From Sulfuritalea sp. (lineage in GTDB: Bacteria; Pseudomonadota; Gammaproteobacteria; Burkholderiales; Rhodocyclaceae): a stretch of 64,000 bases of DNA. Below the pieces are notes generated by a model. It made no database searches. It saw nothing but the letters and a program-made list of their open reading frames with translations, and was not told where the DNA came from. Of the stretch, positions 7,883 to 15,784 are shown one piece after another; within the stretch, counting starts at the first letter, position 1; every line of letters starts with the position of its first letter. A program made the translations under genes and the position numbers. The stretch is taken from positions 186,001 to 250,000 of the forward strand of contig JAMPYF010000001.1 in NCBI GenBank assembly GCA_023700805.1, written 5' to 3'.

Positions 7883-9384
7883 CACAGGCGCTCCAGTTCC
7901 GGGAATGGAATGTCGTTCCCATGCACATGCATGCGCCCGGATTCGGCGCAGCGATACAGCGTGGGAATGGCCTTCTCGGGATTGAGCAGGCCTTCCGGGT
8001 CGAAGGCGCGCTTGACGCCGTGGAAGGCGCGGATTTCGTCGGCGCAGAACTGGTCGCACATGGAATTGATCTTCTCGTAACCGACGCCGTGTTCGCCGGT
8101 GATGGTGCCGCCGAGCTGCACCGAAAGGCGCAGGATTTCGGCGCCGAAAGCTTCGGTGCGCTCCAGTTCGCCGGGCACGTTGGCGTCGTAAAGAATCAGC
8201 GGATGCATGTTGCCGTCGCCGGCATGGAACACGTTGATGCAGCGCAGGCCGTATTTCTTCTCCATGCCGTAGATTGCCATCAGCATTTCGCCGAGGCGCT
8301 TCCTCGGGATGGTGCCGTCCATGCAGTAGTAATCGGGCGAAATGCGGCCGGCGGCGGGGAAGGCCGCCTTGCGCCCGGCCCAGAACAGCAGGCGCTCGGC
8401 CTCCGAATGCGAGACGCGGATCCTGGTGGCGCCACTGGCTTCGAGCACGGCCTGCATGCGGCCGATTTCCTCGGCGACTTCCTCGGCCGTACCGTCGGAT
8501 TCGCAGAGCAGGATCGCCGCCGCCGTCAGGTCGTAGCCGGCCTTGACGTAAGGCTCGACCGCGGCGGTGGCCGGCTTGTCCATCATTTCCAGACCGGCGG
8601 GAATGATGCCGGCGGCTATCACCGCCGCCACGGCGTCGCCCGCCGTCATCACGTCGCCGAAGCTGGCGATGATGACTTGGGCATGGTCGGGCTTGGGCAC
8701 CAGCTTCACGGTGACCTCGGTGACGACCGCCAGCAGGCCCTCGGAGCCTATGGTCAAAGCCAGCAGGTCGTAGCCCGGCGCATCGAGCGCGTGGTTGCCG
8801 AACTCGACGATCTCGCCGGTGATCAGCACGGCGCGCACGCGCATTACGTTGTGCAGCGTCAGGCCGTATTTGAGGCAGTGCACGCCGCCGGAGTTCTCGG
8901 CCACGTTGCCGCCGATCGAGCAGGCGATCTGCGAACTGGGGTCGGGTGCGTAATACAGGCCCAGCGGCGCGGCCGCCTCGGAAATCGCCAGGTTGCGCAC
9001 GCCGGGCTGCACCACGGCGACGCGCGCCACCGGGTCGACATGGAGAATCTTCTTCATCTTGGCCAGGGACAGCACCACGCCCTGCGGATGCGGCAAGGCG
9101 CCTGCCGACAGCCCGGTGCCGGCGCCGCGCGGCACCAGTGGCGCCCCGGCGGCGCGGCAGGCCTTGATCACCGCAATCACCTGCGCCTCGGTTTCCGGCA
9201 GGGCGACGGCCATCGGTACCTGGCGATAGGCCGACAGGCCGTCGCACTCGTAGGGCTTCACGTCCTCGTTCACCTGCAGCAGCGAATTCGCCGGCAGCAG
9301 GCGCGCGAGCTCGGCCAGCAATGCCGGGTAATTGGTGTCGGCAAAATCCTGCGCGCTATCGGCAGAGTGTTCGCGTCGAGTCAT
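7882..9384 (-). CDS. glcD: glycolate oxidase subunit GlcD (FAD-linked)
   Basis: Catalytic flavoprotein subunit of glycolate dehydrogenase, 500 aa. FAD-binding motifs PLVPRGAGTGLSAGA and CSIGGNVAENSGGVHCLKYG are present. The FAD-oxidase C-terminal domain has INVFHAGDGNMHP and the GGTITGEHGVGYEK signature with the conserved histidine. It ends near AFDPEGLLNPEKAIP, then a short tail. It is 18 bp downstream of the glycerate kinase stop and overlaps glcE by one base. A D-lactate dehydrogenase is a possible alternative for GlcD alone; the adjacent glcE and glcF make glycolate much more likely. Confidence 0.95.
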   Translation of the reverse strand: MTRREHSADSAQDFADTNYPALLAELARLLPANSLLQVNEDVKPYECDGLSAYRQVPMAVALPETEAQVIAVIKACRAAGAPLVPRGAGTGLSAGALPHPQGVVLSLAKMKKILHVDPVARVAVVQPGVRNLAISEAAAPLGLYYAPDPSSQIACSIGGNVAENSGGVHCLKYGLTLHNVMRVRAVLITGEIVEFGNHALDAPGYDLLALTIGSEGLLAVVTEVTVKLVPKPDHAQVIIASFGDVMTAGDAVAAVIAAGIIPAGLEMMDKPATAAVEPYVKAGYDLTAAAILLCESDGTAEEVAEEIGRMQAVLEASGATRIRVSHSEAERLLFWAGRKAAFPAAGRISPDYYCMDGTIPRKRLGEMLMAIYGMEKKYGLRCINVFHAGDGNMHPLILYDANVPGELERTEAFGAEILRLSVQLGGTITGEHGVGYEKINSMCDQFCADEIRAFHGVKRAFDPEGLLNPEKAIPTLYRCAESGRMHVHGNDIPFPELERL

Positions 9385-9402
9385 GGCAGGCCTTCCGTCG
9401 GT

Positions 9403-10698
9403 TCAATGGGGTTCAATGAGGATCGCCCTGAAGTCATTGACATTGGTGCGCGTGGGCCCGGTGACGACCAGATCGCCCAGGGCCGCGAATACGTTGTAGG
9501 CGTCATTTTCGGCCAGCCGCGCACGCAAATCAATTCCGGCGGCGGCGGCACGCGCCGCGCTGTCGGGCAGCAGCAGCGCGCCGGCATTGTCTTCCGAGCC
9601 GTCAATGCCGTCGGTATCGCAGGCGATGGCATGGATGCGGGCATGCCCGTTCAGCGCCAGCGCCAGTCCGAGCAGGAACTCGGCGTTGCGCCCGCCGCGC
9701 CCGCCGCCCCGCACCGTGACGGTGGTCTCGCCGCCGGACAGCAGCACGCAGGGCGCCGCCAGCGGCACGCCATGGGCCGCGCAAGACAGCGCGATGCCGC
9801 CCAGCACCCGCGCAACCTCGCGCGCCTCACCCTCGATCGCGTCGCCCAGCACCAGCGGCGTGATGCCGAACGCACGCGCCGCAGCGGCCGCCGCCGCGAG
9901 CGAGGCTTGCGCCGTGGCGATGACCTGCGACTCGCAGCGGGCAAATCCGCCGTGGTCGGGCTTCGGCGTTTCGGCGGCGCCGCTGGCGAGCGCCTGGCGC
10001 GCCGCGGCCGGCAGTTCGATGCCGTAGCGCTCGACGATTTCCAGCGCTTCGGCGCAGGTGGTCGGGTCGGGCACCGTGGGACCGGAGGCGATGGTGGACA
10101 GTTCGTCGCCCGGCACGTCGGAAATCGCCAGGGTCAGCACCCGCGCAGGCTGGGCGGCCAGCGCCAGGCGGCCGCCCTTGATCGCCGAGAGGTGTTTCCT
10201 GACGCAGTTGATTTCGCCGATGCTGGCGCCGCAGGCCAGCAAGGCCTTGGTCACGGCGCGTTTTTCGGCCAGCGCGATGCCGGCCATCGGCGCCGCGAGC
10301 AGGGCCGAACCGCCGCCCGAAAGCAGCACCAGCACCAGGTCGTCGGCCGTGAGTCCCGCTACGGCGGCCAGCACGCGCGCGGCGGCTTGCTGCCCTGCTG
10401 CGTCGGGGGCCGGGTGCGAAGCCTCGACGACTTCGATGCGCCGCGTAGTCGCACCGTGGCCGTAACGCGTGACGACGATGCCCGAGAGACGTTCCAGATC
10501 GCCGCGCCAGTTGTCCTCGACCGCCCGCGCCATGGCCGCAGCGGCCTTGCCGGCGCCGACCACGATGGTGCGGCCTTTGGCTGAAGCGGGCGGTTCCGGC
10601 AGCCAGGCCGGCAGGCAATGCGCGGGATCGGCCGCCGCCACGGCGGCGTCGAACAGGTCGCGCAACAGAACCCGCTGATGCAGATAGATCACAGCCAT
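9403..10698 (-). CDS. glycerate 2-kinase (MOFRL/DUF4147 family)
   Basis: Phosphorylates glycerate to 2-phosphoglycerate, feeding glyoxylate-derived carbon into glycolysis. The family is also annotated as TtuD/hydroxypyruvate reductase or GckA. The 431-aa product begins MAVIYLHQRVLLRDLFDAAV and has the early glycine motif VVGAGKAAAAMARAVE. It also shows VLLSGGGSALL, ISDVPGDELSTIASGP and the C-terminal MOFRL signature GGRNAEFLLGLAL with ACDTDGIDGSEDNAGA. I set the start at 10698, overlapping the last 10 bases of hyi, because upstream in-frame codons look unrelated to the family. Confidence 0.92.
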   Translation of the reverse strand: MAVIYLHQRVLLRDLFDAAVAAADPAHCLPAWLPEPPASAKGRTIVVGAGKAAAAMARAVEDNWRGDLERLSGIVVTRYGHGATTRRIEVVEASHPAPDAAGQQAAARVLAAVAGLTADDLVLVLLSGGGSALLAAPMAGIALAEKRAVTKALLACGASIGEINCVRKHLSAIKGGRLALAAQPARVLTLAISDVPGDELSTIASGPTVPDPTTCAEALEIVERYGIELPAAARQALASGAAETPKPDHGGFARCESQVIATAQASLAAAAAAARAFGITPLVLGDAIEGEAREVARVLGGIALSCAAHGVPLAAPCVLLSGGETTVTVRGGGRGGRNAEFLLGLALALNGHARIHAIACDTDGIDGSEDNAGALLLPDSAARAAAAGIDLRARLAENDAYNVFAALGDLVVTGPTRTNVNDFRAILIEPH

Positions 10699-11471
10699 CC
10701 CTCCGCCTGCAGCCAGCCGAAGCTGTCCTCGCTGCGTGCGCTCGGCTGGTATTCGCAACCGACCCAGCCGCCGTAGCCGATGCGGTCGAGATGCCGCAGC
10801 AGGAAGGGAAAATTGATTTCGCCGGTGCCCGGTTCATGCCGTCCCGGATTGTCGGCAAGCTGGATATGGCCGATCTGCGGCAGGTGCTCCTCGAGCGTGC
10901 GGGCTAGATCGCCTTCCATGACCTGGGCGTGGTAGATGTCGTATTGCAGGCGCAGGTTTTCGCTGCCGACCGCCTCGATCAATGCCAGCCCGGCGCACGG
11001 CGTGGCGACGAAAAAGCCCGGCGTATCGCGGGTGTTGAGCGGCTCCAGCAGCAGCTGGATGTCGGCGCGCCCGGCCACCGCCGCGGCAAAGCGCAAGTTC
11101 TCGATCAGGGTTTCGCGCGCCTTGTCGTGGGCAAGATTGCCGGGCGCGATGCCCGCCAGGCAGTTGAGCCGGCTGCAACCCAGCAGCCGCGCGTATTCGA
11201 TGGCCAGGCCGACGCCATCCTGAAACTCCGCGATGCGCCGCGGATGGCAGGCGATGCCTCGCTCGCCGGCCGTCCAGTCGCCCGCCGGCAGGTTGAACAG
11301 CACCACGTCGAGGCCCGAGGTCAGCACCACCTCGGCCAGCGCCGCGCGGTCATGCTCGTAGGGAAAATGGAACTCGACGGCCGCGAAGCCGGCGGCCCGG
11401 GCCGCGGCAAAGCGTTCAAAAAACGGACGCTCGGTGAACAGGAAGGAAAGGTTCGCGGCAAAGCGTGGCAT
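10689..11471 (-). CDS. hyi: hydroxypyruvate isomerase
   Basis: Interconverts hydroxypyruvate and tartronate semialdehyde in glyoxylate/glycerate metabolism. The 260-aa TIM-barrel protein (xylose-isomerase-like AP endonuclease 2 fold) contains LLLEPLNTRDTPGFF, LQYDIYHAQVMEGD, GHIQLADNPGRHEPGTGEINF and GYGGWVGCEYQP, which hold the metal-binding Glu/Asp/His residues of the Hyi family. It is the first gene of the hyi-glycerate kinase-glcDEF operon. No glyoxylate carboligase (gcl) or tartronate semialdehyde reductase gene lies in the window, so part of the pathway must be encoded elsewhere. Confidence 0.93.
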   Translation of the reverse strand: MPRFAANLSFLFTERPFFERFAAARAAGFAAVEFHFPYEHDRAALAEVVLTSGLDVVLFNLPAGDWTAGERGIACHPRRIAEFQDGVGLAIEYARLLGCSRLNCLAGIAPGNLAHDKARETLIENLRFAAAVAGRADIQLLLEPLNTRDTPGFFVATPCAGLALIEAVGSENLRLQYDIYHAQVMEGDLARTLEEHLPQIGHIQLADNPGRHEPGTGEINFPFLLRHLDRIGYGGWVGCEYQPSARSEDSFGWLQAEGWL

Positions 11472-11694
11472 GGAGCGATTATATGACCTGGATGCCGTCG
11501 TATCGGATACGGTATGTCATCGGACAAGCTGGCCGCCCCTGGAAAGACCGCGCCGCGATGCGGCGAGGAATCAAAAGTTCCGAGACATTGTTGCGAATCG
11601 AGCATCAATCATTTGTAGCCACGCCTCTTTGCCATTATCGATGCGGCGCGTAAAGTGCGGCGCTTGACTTGCGCTTGTCCTATGCACCCAGACC

Positions 11695-12276
11695 ATGAGT
11701 TCCCGCCCCGCCGCCCCGAATCCGGACAACAGCTATACCTTCACCGCGATCGGCTTGCATTGGCTGATCGCGCTGGCGATCATCGGCAGCTTTGCGCTGG
11801 GCTTCTATATGGCCGACCTGCCGATCTCACCGCAGAAACTCAGGTTCTACTCCTGGCATAAATGGGCCGGCGTGACGATTTTCCTGTTCGTGGTGCTGCG
11901 CCTGGGCTGGCGCCTGGCGCACCGGCCGCCCGAGTTGCCCGCCGCCATGCCCGCCTGGCAGCGATCCGTCGCCGCGGCGACTCATGTCCTGCTCTACCTG
12001 CTGATGGTCGCGGTGCCGCTTTCCGGCTGGCTGATGAGTTCCGCCAAGGGTTTTCAGACCGTCTGGTTCGGCGTGCTGCCGCTGCCCGACCTGCTGGCGA
12101 AAAACGAGGCGCTCGGCGATCTGCTGCAGGCGCTGCATCGACTGCTCAACTACGGCATGGCGGCCATTGTTTTCGCCCATCTCGGCGCCGCCCTCAAGCA
12201 CCATTTCATCGACCGCGACGACGTGCTCGCGCGCATGCTGCCCTTTCTACGCAACCCCTCCGGAGACACCCGATGA
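11695..12276 (+). CDS. cytochrome b561 family protein
   Basis: Small four-helix diheme membrane cytochrome of 193 aa, likely moving electrons between quinol and periplasmic or membrane partners. Hydrophobic segments lie near residues 17-40, 55-73, 92-112 and 145-168. Histidines suited to heme ligation occur in GLHWLIAL, SWHKWAGV, ATHVLLYL, ALHRLLNYG and FAHLGAALKHH. It overlaps the first yceI gene by 4 bp (ATGA). The b561-YceI pair is a recurrent arrangement in proteobacteria, where YceI proteins bind polyprenoid or quinone-like lipids. Confidence 0.92.
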   Translation: MSSRPAAPNPDNSYTFTAIGLHWLIALAIIGSFALGFYMADLPISPQKLRFYSWHKWAGVTIFLFVVLRLGWRLAHRPPELPAAMPAWQRSVAAATHVLLYLLMVAVPLSGWLMSSAKGFQTVWFGVLPLPDLLAKNEALGDLLQALHRLLNYGMAAIVFAHLGAALKHHFIDRDDVLARMLPFLRNPSGDTR

Positions 12277-12857
12277 AGTCCTGGCCCCACAGCCTTGTCC
12301 TCAGCTGCGCCTTTGCCACGCTTGTCACCCTGGCGCCCACGGCGCATGCCATCGAGTTCAATCAGCTGCAACTCGGCAAGAGCTCGCTCTCCTTCGTCTC
12401 GAAGCAGATGAACGTCCCGGTCGAAGGCCAGTTCAAGAGTTTCCGCAGCAGGTTGGCCTACGACCCGGCCAAGCCGGCCGCGGCGAAGGCCGAGCTCGAA
12501 ATCGACATGGCCAGCATCGACGCGGGATCGAAGGACGCCAACGACGAGGTGGCGGGCAAGGCCTGGTTCAACACCAAGGCCTTCCCGGTCGCGAAATTCG
12601 TCGCCACCTCGGTCAAGCCCCTGGGCGGCAATCGCCTCGAAGTCGCCGGCAAGATGACCATCAAGGGCAAGACCCTCGACCTGTCCACGCCCATCACGGT
12701 GACCCAGCAAGGCAACACCGCCAGCTTCGACGGCAGCCTGGTCTTGAAGCGCGCCGACTACGGCATCGGCGACGGCATCTGGGCCGACTTCGGCACCGTC
12801 GCCAACGAAGTTCAGATCAAGTTCCGTCTGGTGGCCACCGCGGCCGCCGCAAAGTAG
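12273..12857 (+). CDS. yceI: YceI family periplasmic protein (copy 1)
   Basis: 194-aa lipocalin-like protein that binds isoprenoid chains in family members. A Sec signal peptide covers residues 1-26 (cleavage after APTAHA). The YceI core includes VPVEGQFKSFRSRLAYDP, ASIDAGSKDAND, KAWFNTKAFPVAKFVATSV, GKMTIKGKTLDLSTPITV and a C-terminal IWADFGTVANEVQIKFRL. The start overlaps the b561 stop, indicating translational coupling. Confidence 0.92.
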   Translation: MKSWPHSLVLSCAFATLVTLAPTAHAIEFNQLQLGKSSLSFVSKQMNVPVEGQFKSFRSRLAYDPAKPAAAKAELEIDMASIDAGSKDANDEVAGKAWFNTKAFPVAKFVATSVKPLGGNRLEVAGKMTIKGKTLDLSTPITVTQQGNTASFDGSLVLKRADYGIGDGIWADFGTVANEVQIKFRLVATAAAAK

Positions 12858-12888
12858 CGTCCCGATATTTCACCCCAGGAGAAAGCCC

Positions 12889-13455
12889 ATGAAGAAACTC
12901 GCCCTCGTCGCCACCCTTGCCGGTCTGTCCGCCGCCGCCCTCGCCGCTCCCGAAACCTTCAACATAGATCCCGGCCATACCCTGCCGCGCTTCGAGTACA
13001 ACCATCTCGGCTACTCCTTCCAGCAGCACCGCTTCGACAAGACCAGCGGCAGGATCGTGCTCGATCGCGCGGCCAGGACCGGATCGGTGGACGTGACCAT
13101 CGATGCCAAGTCGGTCAACACCGGCTTCGCGCTGTTCAACGGCCACATCCAGGGCGAGGACTTCTTCCATACCGAGAAATACCCGAGCATCAGCTTCAAA
13201 TCGACCAGCGTGAAGTTCGACGGCGACAAGCCGGTGGCCATCGACGGCAATCTGACCATCAAGGGCGTGACCAAGCCGGTGACCCTGACCGTGACCAACT
13301 TCCACGCCATGCCGCACCCGATGCTGAAGAAGGATGCGATCGGCGCCAACGCCGTGGCCAAGGTCAAGCGTTCCGACTTCAACATGAGCAAGAACGTGCC
13401 CTACGTCAGCGACGACGTCAGCCTCAGCATCGCCGTCGAAGCCGTCAAGGAATAA
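12889..13455 (+). CDS. yceI: YceI family periplasmic protein (copy 2)
   Basis: 188-aa YceI paralogue with a clear signal peptide (MKKLALVATLAGLSAAALA). Core motifs are NIDPGHTLPRFEYNHLG, FDKTSGRIVLDRAARTGSVDVTID, EDFFHTEKYPSISFKST and NLTIKGVTKPVTLTVTNF. It follows copy 1 by 31 bp, with CAGGAGAAAG as a good ribosome-binding site. The two YceI proteins differ widely and so are not a recent duplication. The reason for two copies behind one b561 is unknown. Confidence 0.93.
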   Translation: MKKLALVATLAGLSAAALAAPETFNIDPGHTLPRFEYNHLGYSFQQHRFDKTSGRIVLDRAARTGSVDVTIDAKSVNTGFALFNGHIQGEDFFHTEKYPSISFKSTSVKFDGDKPVAIDGNLTIKGVTKPVTLTVTNFHAMPHPMLKKDAIGANAVAKVKRSDFNMSKNVPYVSDDVSLSIAVEAVKE

Positions 13456-13483
13456 AAGCCGCTGGTCGGCGGCCGCGAAGCGC

Positions 13484-14515
13484 CTACAGCGCGATCGCCG
13501 CCGGCTGGTGGGACAGCGCCTCGATGCCGGCTTCGTCGAGTTCGAGCAGGCGCCGGCCGAGTGCGGTGAAATGCGCGCGGCCGGCCGTCGCCGCCGCGGC
13601 CAGGATCGCCGGGTCACCAGCGCCAACTCTTGCGCCATAGGCCTCGACCAGGCGCGGAAACAGTTCGCGGCGCAGGCCGTCGAAGGTCGAAAACCAGAAA
13701 TGCAGCGAATCGGCCGCGTCCCGCTGCAACAGTGCCGGCAGCGTCACCAGGCAATCGGCGAGGTTGTCGCGCACCGCGCGCGCCAGCAGTTCGGCGCGCT
13801 TGCCGCTGAAGCCGGCCAGCTTGTCGGCCCACTCCTGGCCCAGCAGGCGGCCCGCGGCGAATTCGCCTTCCTCGTGCAGCACCAGGGTTTCGATTTCGCC
13901 GTCCGTCATGCGCTCGATGGCGGCCTGCGGATCGACGTCGAAGCCGTAAGCGAGCAGGGCCGATTTCAGCGCACCGTCCTGCTGCTTGACGTTCCAGCCC
14001 TCGGCTTTTTCCCACAACCACTGCCGCAGCGCCTCGCGGCGCACGATCAGGGTGGCGCCCTGCGATGCCGCCGGGATCGCCGAGACGTCGCGCGCATATT
14101 CGCAGCCGCAGACCAGCAGGTGCGCCTCGCCGCGTTGCTCCTCGCGGTCGAGCTGGCCGAGGAAGAAATGCGGTTTGTGGAAGCGCCCCAGCCCCGCGCC
14201 ATACACCAGCCCGCTGCCGGCCAGCGCGGCATTGACCTGCTGCGCGGCGAAGGGATCGAACTCGCGGCCGGCCACCGGCACGGCGACGAAGTCGTCGTCG
14301 GCGATCAGTTCCCAGCGCGCCTCGCGCTCGGCTATCCAGCGCCCGACTTCATCGCGCGGCGGCGACACGCCGTAGGGCAGCTGGTGCTCCCAGCGATAGA
14401 ACTCGCGCATGCCGAGCAGATAGGTGCACAAACTGACGTCGCGCGCATGGCGCGCGTCGGCGATGTCGCAGTTGGTCTGCACGGCGTTGACCAGCGCCGC
14501 CATGCCGGCAATCAT
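13484..14515 (-). CDS. conserved protein of unknown function (343 aa)
   Basis: No recognised catalytic motif. It begins MIAGMAALVNAVQTNCDIADARHARDVS; the ATG at 14515 overlaps the upstream stop as ATGA, so the two genes are translationally coupled. The protein looks soluble, with a mixed alpha/beta middle (CGCEYARDVSAIPA, LIVRREALRQWLWEKAEGW) and helical C-terminal half (FWFSTFDGLRRELFPRLVEAYGAR). Cysteines near the N-terminus and the CGC motif could bind a metal, but this is speculative. One dispersed-repeat copy (13613-13633) falls inside it. Confidence 0.75.
   Translation of the reverse strand: MIAGMAALVNAVQTNCDIADARHARDVSLCTYLLGMREFYRWEHQLPYGVSPPRDEVGRWIAEREARWELIADDDFVAVPVAGREFDPFAAQQVNAALAGSGLVYGAGLGRFHKPHFFLGQLDREEQRGEAHLLVCGCEYARDVSAIPAASQGATLIVRREALRQWLWEKAEGWNVKQQDGALKSALLAYGFDVDPQAAIERMTDGEIETLVLHEEGEFAAGRLLGQEWADKLAGFSGKRAELLARAVRDNLADCLVTLPALLQRDAADSLHFWFSTFDGLRRELFPRLVEAYGARVGAGDPAILAAAATAGRAHFTALGRRLLELDEAGIEALSHQPAAIAL
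13613..13633 (+). repeat. dispersed 21-bp repeat, copy 2
   Basis: 20 of 21 positions match the consensus; only the fourth base differs. It lies within a minus-strand gene, where the frame reads RVGAGDP, unlike the frames used by other copies. Confidence 0.8.
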
Positions 14516-14964
14516 CGCGGCGCTCCTTGATGGCGGCGACGCGCCTTCCATGCCGCGACACCCTGCACGATCTCGGAGAAAGGCAGTGCATCGAGATCGC
14601 CGTAGCGCTCCTGCGCCAGACGCAGCAGGCGATCAACCTGCGGCGCCGCGGCGTCGGCATCGAGCAGGGCCTTGAGGCCATCGAGGCCGCCGCATTGGAT
14701 TTTCATCATCATCGCGTGCGGCAGGATGCGCTGGGTGGCGGTCAGGTGCAGGGCGAAGCTGGACTTCTCGCGCAGCAGTTGCGACATCCTGCTGCAGGCC
14801 TGGTGCGCCGCCGGCTGCGTGCAGGCGATGCTCTCGCGCTCGGCAATCTGGTGACTCAGCGCCAGTTCGCAGGCCGCGTGGCGCGCCAGCAGCGCGCGCT
14901 CGAAGACGCAGGGCAGGCGGTTGATGTCTTCCCTGGTGTGACGAAAGGCGGTTTCGTCGACCAC
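14512..14964 (-). CDS. conserved small protein of unknown function (150 aa)
   Basis: Begins MVDETAFRHTREDINRLPC and ends AWKARRRHQGAPR. Cysteines at residues 19, 33, 48 and 57 in an otherwise helical N-terminal half, plus one later, could form a metal site, but no standard motif is present. Its start abuts the palindromic element beginning at about 14968, and it overlaps the downstream 343-aa gene by 4 bp. The pair is probably one functional unit of unknown role. Confidence 0.7.
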   Translation of the reverse strand: MVDETAFRHTREDINRLPCVFERALLARHAACELALSHQIAERESIACTQPAAHQACSRMSQLLREKSSFALHLTATQRILPHAMMMKIQCGGLDGLKALLDADAAAPQVDRLLRLAQERYGDLDALPFSEIVQGVAAWKARRRHQGAPR

Positions 14965-14967
14965 GGC

Positions 14968-15137
14968 ATCAACGTGAAATACGTTGCCAAGCGCGCTGTG
15001 TCAGATTCGAGCGCAGCGAGCCAATCAGTAGCCTCCCCGTGAGGGGAGGACGGGAGGGGCGGGCCAATTTGCCAGCCCGCAGCTTATCGAAAGTGCGATA
15101 TTTCATGAGGCGGCTTGGTTCATAGAAGTCATGAGCG
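14968..15137. repeat. intergenic repeat element, copy 1
   Basis: About 170 bp sharing several blocks with the element at 51105-51345: AACGTGAAATA at the left edge, TTCGAGCGCAGCGAGCC, TAGCCTCCCCGTGAGGGG (a 7-bp stem/4-base loop hairpin at 15032-15049), GGGAGGGGCGGGCC, and ATTTCA plus ATGAGCGT at the right edge. The left CGTGAAATA and right TATTTCATG are near-inverted, as in a MITE-like unit. It fills the whole gap between the 77-aa and 150-aa genes. Confidence 0.65.
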
Positions 15138-15371
15138 TTAATAGTCCTCGCCGGTCATCGGCTCCTCGCCGCGTGGCTCGTTGAGAAGTTCTTCCGCCTG
15201 GAGTTCGTTGGCGGCAAAGATGGTCTTGATCTTCTCGCCGGCGCCGAGCTCGGTTTCGCGGCGCAGGCGCTTGGCCTCGTTCGAAGCGTCCTTGAATACC
15301 TCGAACTGGCTGATCCTGGCGAGCTGCTGGATGGGGCCGACGGGGGTGACGCGATAGATGTAGTAGGGCAT
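15138..15371 (-). CDS. small conserved protein of unknown function (77 aa)
   Basis: MPYYIYRVTPVGPIQQLARISQ... is an acidic/basic, probably soluble and helical peptide. It resembles small conserved betaproteobacterial proteins found without a known role. A long helix with many charged residues (residues 25-65) suggests a protein-interaction element. It is 15 bp downstream of the S24-like gene on the same strand, so probably in that operon. Confidence 0.72.
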   Translation of the reverse strand: MPYYIYRVTPVGPIQQLARISQFEVFKDASNEAKRLRRETELGAGEKIKTIFAANELQAEELLNEPRGEEPMTGEDY

Positions 15372-15386
15372 GGTTTTCAGTGGGTT

Positions 15387-15767
15387 TTAGTCTACGTAAC
15401 GTTTGGTGGCCCGGCGACGCCCGGGTTTCGATTTCTGGATGATGACGCCTTTGACCGCGTCGAGGCCCGGAATATCCGCGGCGGGATAGGCCGGATTCAA
15501 CGCCTGCAGGCGCCAGCCGGCATCATGGCGGACCAGTTGGCGGAAGATCCACTCGCCGGCCAGCTGCGCCAGGACGAAGGAGCCATCGGTCGCCAGCCCC
15601 TCGGGTTCGATCAGGATCACCTCGCCTTCGACAAACTCCGGCGCCATGCTGTCGCCCAGCACCATCAGCGCGAAGGGTTCGGCCGAGGAACAGGCATCGA
15701 GTTCGGCGGAGTTTTCCAAAGTCGCGCCCTGCGGCTGTATCGGTATGGTGCGGCGTGCTTGGGTCAT
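15387..15767 (-). CDS. S24/LexA-like domain protein lacking the catalytic lysine
   Basis: 126-aa stand-alone domain like the C-terminal self-cleavage domain of LexA/UmuD. The nucleophile region is intact (LMVLGDSMAPEFVEGEVILIEP, serine in GDSM). At the position where LexA has the general-base lysine (VKRL), this protein has IFRQL, so the lysine is replaced by arginine. There is no DNA-binding domain. It follows the helix-turn-helix/ferredoxin-reductase gene by 17 bp and probably shares its transcript. It is likely a non-proteolytic regulator or binding module; this is inference. Confidence 0.8.
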   Translation of the reverse strand: MTQARRTIPIQPQGATLENSAELDACSSAEPFALMVLGDSMAPEFVEGEVILIEPEGLATDGSFVLAQLAGEWIFRQLVRHDAGWRLQALNPAYPAADIPGLDAVKGVIIQKSKPGRRRATKRYVD

Positions 15768-15784
15768 GGAAATTCGCTCATGGT

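Noticed and set aside
7921..10584. 887-codon plus-strand open frame opposite glcD and glycerate kinase
   Set aside because: Antisense to two clear metabolic genes; no domain and shadow-like codon composition.
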